Source: Anaerolineales bacterium
Lineage (GTDB): Bacteria > Chloroflexota > Anaerolineae > 4572-78 > J111
NCBI GenBank assembly: GCA_015075405.1
Contig: JABTUK010000006.1
Span: 186,001 to 250,000 of the forward strand
Length of the DNA stretch: 64,000 bases
Direction of reading: 5' to 3'
A model generated the notes under the pieces. It was not told where the DNA came from, did not search any database, and saw nothing but the letters and a program-made list of their open reading frames with translations. Every line of letters begins with the position of its first letter. Positions within the stretch are counted from its first letter, which is position 1. The translations under genes and the position numbers were made by a program. This document shows positions 49,910 to 56,030 of the stretch, piece by piece.

Positions 49910-51004
49910 ATGACCACAAACAGTAATCCCAAACGAGTCGTCGTCGCCATGAGCGGCGGCGTGGATAGTTCGGTGGCGGCGGCGCTGCTGGTCGAGCAGG
50001 GCTATGAGGTCATCGGCCTGATGCTGCGGCTGTGGGCCGAGCCGGGTGGCGCGGCCAATCGCTGCTGCACGCCCGATGCTGTAGCCGATGCCCGCCGGGT
50101 GGCCGACCAACTCGGTATTCCTTTTTACGTCCGCGATTACAAAGAAACCTTCAAGCAGACGGTGGTTGACTTTTTTATCGAAGGCTACGCCCAGGGCGTC
50201 ACGCCCAATCCCTGCGTGGTCTGCAATCGAGATATTCGCTTTGATAAGCTGCTCAAGGAAGCGCTCAGCCTGGGCGGCGATTACCTGGCGACCGGCCATT
50301 ATGCCTGGGTGCAGCAAAACGACGAGGGTGCGTTTCAACTGCTCAAGGGAATTGACCCAACCAAAGACCAGAGCTATATTTTGTATACCCTGACCCAGGA
50401 GCGCCTGGCGCGGGTCATCTTTCCGCTGGGCCGTCACACCAAAGCCGAAATCCGCCAAATTGCCGAAGCCAAGAAGCTGCCCGTTTTCAACCGGCCCGAC
50501 AGCCAGGATTTGTGCTTTTTGGGCCAGGGGGATTACCGCGCCTTTTTGCAGCGCCGCGCCCCCGAAGTGGTCCAGCCCGGCCCCATTGTGACCAACAGCG
50601 GCCAGGTTTTGGGCCAGCATCAAGGACTGGCCTTTTACACCATCGGTCAGCGTAAGGGCCTCGGCATCGCCGCGCCCGAACCACTGTACGTGCTGCGCCT
50701 CGATAACGCCAGCAACAGTCTGATTGTCGGCCCGCTGGACGAACTGGGCCAGAGCGAGTTGACCGCCCGCCAGGTCACTTACATCAGCGGCCAGCCACCC
50801 GCCGGGCCGGTGGAAGTGACCGCCAAAATCCGCTATAAGGCCAGAGAGGTCGAAGCGACGTTGACCCCTCTGCCGGACGCCCGCGCCCGGTTGACCTTTA
50901 CCGCGCCGCTGCGTGACATTACGCCGGGGCAGTCTGTCGTTTTCATTCAGGGCGAGCAAATCCTCGGCGGCGGGGTCATCGAGAAGACGGAACCGGCTGG
51001 ATAG
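49910..51004 (+). CDS. mnmA: tRNA-specific 2-thiouridylase
   Basis: A 364-residue MnmA. PP-loop VVVAMSGGVDSSVAAALLVE, the catalytic Cys pair with PNPCVVCNRDIRFDKLL (about 101) and DSQDLCFLGQGDYRAFL (about 202), GHYAWV, KDQSYILYTLTQERLARVIF and GQRKGLGIAAPEPLYV. It adds sulfur to U34 of Lys, Glu and Gln tRNAs. Sulfur would come from the upstream desulfurase. The last eight amino acids end in a TAG at 51002; the next gene starts four bases later. Confidence 0.96.
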   Translation: MTTNSNPKRVVVAMSGGVDSSVAAALLVEQGYEVIGLMLRLWAEPGGAANRCCTPDAVADARRVADQLGIPFYVRDYKETFKQTVVDFFIEGYAQGVTPNPCVVCNRDIRFDKLLKEALSLGGDYLATGHYAWVQQNDEGAFQLLKGIDPTKDQSYILYTLTQERLARVIFPLGRHTKAEIRQIAEAKKLPVFNRPDSQDLCFLGQGDYRAFLQRRAPEVVQPGPIVTNSGQVLGQHQGLAFYTIGQRKGLGIAAPEPLYVLRLDNASNSLIVGPLDELGQSELTARQVTYISGQPPAGPVEVTAKIRYKAREVEATLTPLPDARARLTFTAPLRDITPGQSVVFIQGEQILGGGVIEKTEPAG

Positions 51005-51007
51005 GTT

Positions 51008-51256
51008 ATGGCGCCTTATTTATTGCTCTCATTGTTGCTAGGCGGCGCGTATGGCGCGCTTTTTCACTTGTGGCGGGGCAAAAATATCCGGGAATTGGTC
51101 ATCTACTTTCTGACGGGGATCATCGGTTTTGGGCTTGGACAGATCATCGGTAATGTGCTGGGTTTGAATGTTTTTTTGATTGGCCCGCTGCACATCGTCG
51201 AAGCCAGCGTGATGAGTTGGGTTTGCTTGTTTGTGATGCAGTGGCTCAAGGTTTAG
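51008..51256 (+). CDS. Small three-TM membrane protein
   Basis: An 82-residue hydrophobic protein: LLLSLLLGGAYGALFHLW, LVIYFLTGIIGFGLGQIIGN and LHIVEASVMSWVCLFVMQWL form three helices. Starts four bases after mnmA and is probably cotranscribed. Resembles small uncharacterised membrane proteins of Chloroflexota. Function unknown. Confidence 0.75.
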   Translation: MAPYLLLSLLLGGAYGALFHLWRGKNIRELVIYFLTGIIGFGLGQIIGNVLGLNVFLIGPLHIVEASVMSWVCLFVMQWLKV

Positions 51257-51278
51257 GCTTGTGGATTAAATAACCTCT

Positions 51279-51317
51279 CCCATCTCGTTCCCAAACTGAG
51301 TTTGGGAACGAGATGGG
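51279..51317. repeat. 18-bp perfect palindrome
   Basis: Arms cccatctcgttcccaaac and gtttgggaacgagatggg, loop tga. Very stable hairpin but no T tract follows. Possible bidirectional processing or terminator structure downstream of the small membrane protein. Confidence 0.8.
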
Positions 51318-51411
51318 GGAAAATTGTCCATCCGGCTGATGACAATTTTCGCAGAATGTGATACCATGCTAGAATGACAGCCTAATCTTTTAATATTTGA
51401 GCAGAGTTGGC

Positions 51412-51879
51412 ATGCCCCAAGAAATCAGTGACTTGTACTACGCTGAAGCAAGTAATCCCCGGCCAGAGCTTTCGCCGGAGCCGATAGATAAACGTCCTCT
51501 CATTTTTGGTATCATCGCTGCCGTCGTTATAATTATTATATTCGGATTATTGGGGTGGTGGTTGTTCACCAACCCTCCCGCTGCGGCGGTTTTACGCGAT
51601 ATTTTTATTATCTTTTTGGGGTTGGGCGCGTTTCTTATTATTTTATTGTTGATTGCGCTGGTGGTCATTACTGTCTATCTGGTCCTCAAAATCAACGATC
51701 TGATCCGGTTGTTAAATCGGGAAATCAGGCCGGTTTTGAGCCAACTGCAATCAACAGTACAAACTGCTCAGGGCACAACCAGCTTTCTGAGCGAGCAAGC
51801 AGTCAAGCCCGTGATTACTACCGCTAGCGCCGTGGCCGGCGTGCAAGCGATTGTGCGTAGCCTGTTCCGGCGCAGCTAG
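51412..51879 (+). CDS. Membrane protein preceding YtxH gene
   Basis: Start ATG 51412 chosen over TTG 51397. About 155 residues. Two transmembrane helices (LIFGIIAAVVIIIIFGLLGW and FIIFLGLGAFLIILLLIALV) with a short loop, then VITVYLVLKINDLIRLLNRE and a helical C-terminus (IRPVLSQLQSTVQTAQGTTS), similar in layout to DUF948 proteins. It lies 41 bases before a YtxH gene, and DUF948/YtxH neighbours are common. Probably a cell envelope stress pair. Function unknown. Confidence 0.78.
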   Translation: MPQEISDLYYAEASNPRPELSPEPIDKRPLIFGIIAAVVIIIIFGLLGWWLFTNPPAAAVLRDIFIIFLGLGAFLIILLLIALVVITVYLVLKINDLIRLLNREIRPVLSQLQSTVQTAQGTTSFLSEQAVKPVITTASAVAGVQAIVRSLFRRS

Positions 51880-51920
51880 TGTTTTTTATTCATCCATAGA
51901 GGTTGAAAGGAGCTACAATT

Positions 51921-52295
51921 ATGTCAGAGCAAAATAGTGGCGGTGTTGAATTTTTTGCCGGTCTGGTGATTGGCGGCCTGGTGGGGGCGGCGTTGGCCCT
52001 GCTGATGGCCCCGCAATCGGGCGAGGAAACTCGCGCCCAACTCCGTGACAAGAGCCTGGAGTTCAAAGACCGGGCCGAAGAAGGGGTTTTGGAGGCCCGC
52101 CATCGAGCGCAAACCCAACTCTCCTCGCTGCAAGAGCAGGTCACTCACCTGCAAGGCCAGGTGGCCAGCCTGCAAGAGAAAGGCAAAGAAACCCTGGAAA
52201 AAAGCAAGCAGACCGCGTCCGAGGCTATCAGCCGAGGCAAAGAATCGGTCTCCCAGGCGCTCAACCGTAGCAAGGATAATGCGGCCGAAGCCTAA
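51921..52295 (+). CDS. YtxH-domain protein
   Basis: Start ATG 51921 with aaaggagc upstream; 124 residues. FFAGLVIGGLVGAALALLMA is the membrane anchor, PQSGEETRAQLRDKSLEFKD the YtxH signature, and the rest a helical, coiled-coil-like tail (LQEQVTHLQGQVASLQEKGK) ending with polar repeats. YtxH proteins are stress-associated and of unknown role. Followed by a strong terminator. Confidence 0.9.
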   Translation: MSEQNSGGVEFFAGLVIGGLVGAALALLMAPQSGEETRAQLRDKSLEFKDRAEEGVLEARHRAQTQLSSLQEQVTHLQGQVASLQEKGKETLEKSKQTASEAISRGKESVSQALNRSKDNAAEA

Positions 52296-52315
52296 ACCGG
52301 TCACAAATTTCTAAC

Positions 52316-52348
52316 AAAAAGGCGAGGATGAAAGTCCTCGCCTTTTTT
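52316..52348 (+). terminator. Terminator after ytxH gene
   Basis: Stem aaaaaggcgagga / tcctcgcctttttt with tgaaag loop and T run. Confidence 0.9.
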
Positions 52349-52361
52349 ATAAACCTTAATG

Positions 52362-52485
52362 GCAACTGCTCGGCCATGTCATTTCGACCGCAGGGAGAAA
52401 TCCCCGATACCTTACTTTTACGTATTGTGCGTCCTGGGGATTTCTCGACCTTCGGTCTCGAAATGACATGTGCTTGAGTAGTAAC
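52362..52485. mobile_element. MITE-like element, family A copy 4
   Basis: Ends gcaactgctcggccatgtca and gacatgtgcttgagtagtaac; internal cgcagggagaaatccccgat / ggggatttctcgaccttcgg pair. The Pho-box-like array begins two bases after it. Confidence 0.8.
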
Positions 52486-52487
52486 TC

Positions 52488-52541
52488 TTAACGAAAGTTT
52501 AAAGAACTCTTAACAGTTCCATAACAATCTGCTGTTACACT
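52488..52541 (+). promoter_or_regulatory. Pho-box-like array and extended -10 promoter
   Basis: Four tandem 11-bp units begin at 52488, 52499, 52510 and 52521: ttaacgaaagt, ttaaagaactc, ttaacagttcc, ataacaatctg. TTAAC-type repeats with an 11-bp period match PhoB-family sites, best the cyanobacterial YTTAAYY box and also Bacillus TTAACA boxes. An extended -10 tgttacact lies at 52533-52541, about 10 bases after the last hexamer, the usual Pho promoter geometry. No protein gene on the plus strand follows. Confidence 0.65.
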
Positions 52542-52547
52542 GTAGAC

Positions 52548-52620
52548 AATCCCTACAGTCTTTAGTTTGTTTCTAATCATCGCCGAAAAGAGCGCCCACC
52601 TCCGGGGCGCTCTTTTCCTT
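52548..52620 (+). ncRNA. Candidate Pho-regulated small RNA
   Basis: Inferred transcript from the extended -10 to the terminator at 52585-52617, roughly 70 nt, without an ATG-led reading frame. A short hairpin actgtag/ctacagt (52539-52559) overlaps its start. The terminator may instead serve only the minus-strand gene, so this is a hypothesis. Confidence 0.3.
52585..52617. terminator. Bidirectional terminator hairpin
   Basis: 13-bp stem gaaaagagcgccc / gggcgctcttttc with a 7-base loop. T-rich flanks are on both strands. It serves the end of the NAD(P)HX repair gene and possibly the small RNA. Confidence 0.8.
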
Positions 52621-52630
52621 TATTGTTAAC

Positions 52631-54304
52631 TTATTGCCCGTATACGGCCCGGATGGCCATCGGCAAAAAGCCGATCAAATCCCCGGCGACAACCGAGGTC
52701 AGCCCCACACTCTCACGGGCCAGCTCGCCGGCCAGGCCGTGCAGATAGCCTCCAGCCACCGCTGCCTCAAACGGGCCAAGTCCTTGCGCCCGCAAGCCGA
52801 CAATGGTCCCGGCCAGCACGTCGCCGGAGCCGGCTTTAGCCAGGGCCGGGTTGGCAAAAGGCAAAACCATCATCCGGCCATCGGGGCCGGCAACAACGGT
52901 GTGCGCCCCTTTGAGCAGAATTACTTGCCCCCATTGGGCGGCCATTTCGCCAGCCAGCTCCAACCGCCGCGACTGCACCGCCTGGATGGTACTGCCCATC
53001 AAACGGGCCATCTCGCCGGGATGAGGGGTCAGGATGCTTTCGGCGGGCAGCATTTGCCACCATTGGGTGTGTCCGGCCAGAATGTTCAAGGCGTCGGCAT
53101 CGAGAACCAGAGGGGGGAGTGGTTGGCCCTCTTTTTCCGAACTTTCGCTTTCGGACGGGCGAAAACCGAAAGCTCGGGGCGGCGCGCCGGCTTTGCCCGA
53201 CAGTAGTTCTTTCAAAAAGGCCACCGTCGGCGCAGCCTGGGTCAGGCCTGGCCCAATGAGCATCGCGTCTATCCCTTCCAGCTTCGTGTACAAAAGTCGA
53301 GCCGCTTCCGGGGCTATAGCTCCCTCGGCGTGAGGCAGGGGAATGTAAGTGGCTTCGGCCAGCCGTGAGGCCAGAATGGGGTGGATGGCTTGCGGGGGGG
53401 CCAGTGTGACCAGCCCGACGCCGCTGCGGGTGGCGGCCTGTCCGGCTAAAATGGCCGCGCCGGTGTAGCTCATCGAACCGGTCACCAGCAAGGCCGTGCC
53501 AAACGTGCCTTTATGGGCGCTGACCGGGCGCGACGGCAGCAACGCTGCTACTTTGGCCGGGGTTGCCATTTCCAGGGTGACATCTTCAGGATAGTGGCTG
53601 TCTGCCAGGCCAATATCGCCGACCACCAACTGGCCGACCACTTCCGGGCCGGGCAGCAAAATGTGGCCTCGTTTGACCGCGGCCAGGGTGACAGTCAAAT
53701 CGGCGGGCAGAGTGCGCGGATCAACCGCGCCGGTGTCGGTGTTGAGGCCGGAGGGAACATCTACGGCCACGATTGCCGGGCCAAATTCCGGGTCAACCAC
53801 CGGCTGAGCCGGCTCTACCAGAGGGCCATCGGTAATCATCCGGCGCTCGCTGACTGCGGCCTTGACCTTATCCAGCAGCTCGGCCAGGTCGCCCTCGATG
53901 GGTCGGGAGACGCCGCTGCCCAGCAGCGCATCCACAATCACCCCTGATTCTTGCAGCAAGTGCTCCAGCCGGGCCGGCCCATCGGGATCGCTGCCCAGCA
54001 CCTTTTCCACCCCGGCCGCATCCAGCAGCGCCCAGTTTTTGTCACCTTCAAGCCGGCGCTTGCCCACGTAGACGGTTACTGTCGCCCCCGCTTGTGACAG
54101 ATACCGCGCCGCAACCAGGCCATCGCCGCCGTTATTGCCCGGTCCAACCAGCACCAGCAGCCGCACCCCAGTGATGTCAAACTGGCCGGCAATGGCCTCG
54201 GCGACGGCATGGCCGGCATTTTCCATCAGTTGCTCATAGCTCAAACCGGCCGCATCGGCAGCCTTTTCAGCCGCTTGCATTTGGGAAGTGGTTACAATGT
54301 ACAT
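52631..54304 (-). CDS. nnr: Bifunctional NAD(P)HX epimerase/dehydratase
   Basis: Start set at ATG 54304 (MYIVTTSQMQAAEKAADAAG), 36 codons into the longest frame and five bases after the upstream gene. Product 557 residues. Epimerase (YjeF_N) domain about 1-220 with LVLVGPGNNGGDGLVAARYL and PAIVAVDVPSGLNTDTG. ADP-dependent dehydratase (YjeF_C) domain about 235-557 with AHKGTFGTALLVTGSMSYTG, LTPHPGEMARL and NPALAKAGSGDVLAGTIVGL. It repairs hydrated NADH/NADPH. One odd insertion (PRAFGFRPSESESSEKEG) near residue 380-400 contains a hairpin and looks like an in-frame repeat. Confidence 0.95.
   Translation of the reverse strand: MYIVTTSQMQAAEKAADAAGLSYEQLMENAGHAVAEAIAGQFDITGVRLLVLVGPGNNGGDGLVAARYLSQAGATVTVYVGKRRLEGDKNWALLDAAGVEKVLGSDPDGPARLEHLLQESGVIVDALLGSGVSRPIEGDLAELLDKVKAAVSERRMITDGPLVEPAQPVVDPEFGPAIVAVDVPSGLNTDTGAVDPRTLPADLTVTLAAVKRGHILLPGPEVVGQLVVGDIGLADSHYPEDVTLEMATPAKVAALLPSRPVSAHKGTFGTALLVTGSMSYTGAAILAGQAATRSGVGLVTLAPPQAIHPILASRLAEATYIPLPHAEGAIAPEAARLLYTKLEGIDAMLIGPGLTQAAPTVAFLKELLSGKAGAPPRAFGFRPSESESSEKEGQPLPPLVLDADALNILAGHTQWWQMLPAESILTPHPGEMARLMGSTIQAVQSRRLELAGEMAAQWGQVILLKGAHTVVAGPDGRMMVLPFANPALAKAGSGDVLAGTIVGLRAQGLGPFEAAVAGGYLHGLAGELARESVGLTSVVAGDLIGFLPMAIRAVYGQ
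53137..53178. repeat. In-frame imperfect hairpin in NAD(P)HX gene
   Basis: Arms ccgaactttcgctttcg and cgaaaaccgaaagctcgg. It is not built of heptamers. Read on the minus strand as AFGFRPSESESSEK, between AFLKELLS and the conserved LVLDADALN. Confidence 0.5.
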
Positions 54305-54309
54305 CCGTT

Positions 54310-54579
54310 TTACTCCCGCAGCAGTTTGACCAGCATCAAGCTGATGGCGCTGCCCAACAAGACCCCCGCCAGTACATACCAGATCGGCGGGGGAGCGGGA
54401 GGCGACGGACATTCGACAACGGCAACATCGGATGAGTCCGGCGAAACGGCCGCTGCCTCTGCTTGAGTCGCTTTCAGCAGACGTTTCTGCTCGCGCCGTT
54501 TCTCCAGATAGACGGCCCCGTGTTTAGCCAGGTAGCGCAAGATATAGGGCCAAACCAGGCGCAAAAGTGTTTTTTGCAT
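54310..54579 (-). CDS. Small membrane protein with Pro-rich linker
   Basis: Start ATG 54579 with aaggat seven bases upstream; 89 residues. An amphipathic N-terminal part (QKTLLRLVWPYILRYLAKHG), a charged segment (EKRREQKRLLKATQAEAAAV), a Pro-rich linker (CPSPPAPPPI) and one C-terminal helix (WYVLAGVLLGSAISLMLVKL). Directly before the NAD(P)HX gene. No family recognised. Confidence 0.7.
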   Translation of the reverse strand: MQKTLLRLVWPYILRYLAKHGAVYLEKRREQKRLLKATQAEAAAVSPDSSDVAVVECPSPPAPPPIWYVLAGVLLGSAISLMLVKLLRE

Positions 54580-54636
54580 GAGCAAATCCTTTGGCTATCT
54601 TATGAAATTTGACTGCAAGCAAAATTCGGTAATGTA

Positions 54637-54690
54637 TTGGAAGGCTGGAGGGTTGGAAGGTTGGAATCTCTCTTTATCCAGCCCTCCGGC
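54637..54690. repeat. GGAAGGTT octamer inverted repeat
   Basis: Left ggaaggctggagggttggaa and more, right atccagccctccggcc. It lies between the small membrane protein and the solenoid-like gene. Confidence 0.65.
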
Positions 54691-54717
54691 CCCATTACCG
54701 ATTTTGAAAATCAAACC

Positions 54718-55317
54718 TCATTGGGTCAGACGGCTTCGAATCCACCAGATCAAGGCCAGAGCCAGGGCAAAAACAGCGCCAAAGGCTGCCCCGGCCGCCG
54801 GACCAAAAACGGCGTTCACCGGGCCGTCAACCCGGCCAGCAATCATCAAAATGACGCCGGTATTCTCGCCCGTCGAGACGCGCCGGGCCAGCACCACCCC
54901 GCTGCCGCTCTGGTCCATAGTAACTTCGCCGCGGGTGAGCACGGCTTTGACACTGCTCTGGTCTAAGGTGACGTTCCCATCGGCCAGAATCGCGCCGACG
55001 CCGGCGGCAGTCAAACTAGCCTCTTTGGTTTGGGCAAAAACAATACCGCCCTGGGTCAGACTCAGGGTTTCGGCGCGGGCCTGGACCATGCCGCCTTGCC
55101 GGACATTAACATTATAGCCATGCACTGTTTGCGCCCCGGCCTGACGAAGTTCCACCGTGCTGCCTTCCACGTGGGTGGCCCCGGCCTGAGAAACTGTGAC
55201 CGTGTTGGCTTTGATGTCGCCGGTTTGGCTATAACGCACATTCACCTGCTCAGCCTGGATATTGTTGACATTTTGGCCGTTAACATTGATCTCCCCGCCG
55301 TCTTTTGAATTGGCCAT
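54718..55317 (-). CDS. Beta-solenoid-like protein with C-terminal membrane anchor
   Basis: A 199-residue protein. Residues about 10-155 are regular repeats with an alternating pattern of valine, threonine and small residues (INVNGQNVNNIQAEQVNVRY, ANTVTVSQAGATHVEGSTVE, LRQAGAQTVHGYNVNVRQGG, AETLSLTQGGIVFAQTKEAS, GNVTLDQSSVKAVLTRGEVT), about 20 residues per turn, as in pectate-lyase-like or bactofilin-like solenoids. No cysteine or catalytic motif. A Gly/Ala-rich helix (GPAAGAAFGAVFALALALIW) and WIRSRL end it, which would anchor it in the membrane. Strong aaggagcatagcc. Function unknown; it may polymerise as a scaffold. Confidence 0.8.
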   Translation of the reverse strand: MANSKDGGEINVNGQNVNNIQAEQVNVRYSQTGDIKANTVTVSQAGATHVEGSTVELRQAGAQTVHGYNVNVRQGGMVQARAETLSLTQGGIVFAQTKEASLTAAGVGAILADGNVTLDQSSVKAVLTRGEVTMDQSGSGVVLARRVSTGENTGVILMIAGRVDGPVNAVFGPAAGAAFGAVFALALALIWWIRSRLTQ

Positions 55318-55337
55318 GGCTATGCTCCTTCGGAAAT

Positions 55338-55406
55338 AGTAGACGGTAGACGGTAGGCGGTAGACAGGACTAATATATCTCTGCTACGTGCTACCTTGCT
55401 ACCTTT
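55338..55406. repeat. GTAGACG heptamer inverted repeat
   Basis: Left gtagacggtagacggtaggc, right ctacgtgctaccttgctacc. It lies upstream of the solenoid-like gene, where the NDK transcript ends. Confidence 0.75.
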
Positions 55407-55444
55407 TCGTTATTGGTAGCGTGTTCAGACGCGTGAACACACCT

Positions 55445-55894
55445 TTATTCTAGAATCCAGCGATCTACCACCCGTTCATAACTCACCAGCTCTGACTCGT
55501 CAAACCACAGGGCGATTTCAGCCGCGCCGTTTTCCGGGCTGTCTGAGCCGTGAACCAGATTGCGGCCGACCATCATGCCAAAATCACCCCGAATCGAGCC
55601 GGCGGTGGCCTCGACGGGCTTGGTTGCGCCAATGGTATTGCGGGCGGCCTGAACGGCTTGCGGTCCTTCCAGGGCCATCACCACCACCGGCGCCGAGGTG
55701 ATGTATTCAATCAACGGTTCAAAAAAAGATTTACCCTCATGCACGGCATAGTGTTGGCGGGCCAGTTGGTCGGAGACTTGCAGCATTTTCATACCCACAA
55801 TTTTTAAACCGCGCTGCTCAAAGCGGGTAATAATGGGGCCAATCAAGTTGCGCTCAACCCCATCGGGTTTAATAATAATCAGCGTTCGTTCCAC
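55445..55894 (-). CDS. ndk: Nucleoside diphosphate kinase
   Basis: Start chosen at GTG 55894: the family begins MERTLIIIKPDG, and aggag lies six bases upstream, while the ATG two codons earlier touches that aggag. Product 149 residues. His115 in RNLVHGSDSPENG is the phosphorylated residue; KPDGVERNLIG, Lys9 and RGDFG are standard. It balances NTP pools. The reading frame continues upstream for 54 codons without family similarity; that is leader sequence containing the PDWL-gene terminator. Confidence 0.96.
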   Translation of the reverse strand: MERTLIIIKPDGVERNLIGPIITRFEQRGLKIVGMKMLQVSDQLARQHYAVHEGKSFFEPLIEYITSAPVVVMALEGPQAVQAARNTIGATKPVEATAGSIRGDFGMMVGRNLVHGSDSPENGAAEIALWFDESELVSYERVVDRWILE

Positions 55895-55981
55895 GATCAT
55901 CTCCTGAAGGATAAAGTTAAGATTGTTCAGAGGTTGTGAGCATATCAGAGGAAAGCAGAGTTGACAAATTTTTGCAGATAA

Positions 55982-56007
55982 AAAAACCGGGCCTTTACCC
56001 CGGTTTT
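55982..56007 (-). terminator. Terminator after the PDWL-repeat gene
   Basis: 10-bp stem aaaaaccggg / cccggttttt with gcttta-type loop; on the minus strand it is followed by a U run. Confidence 0.8.
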
Positions 56008-56030
56008 TAACAAAAATTTTGGCAGGTTGG

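Noticed and set aside
49826..50959. 377-aa open frame on the minus strand
   Set aside because: Antisense to mnmA; no motifs.
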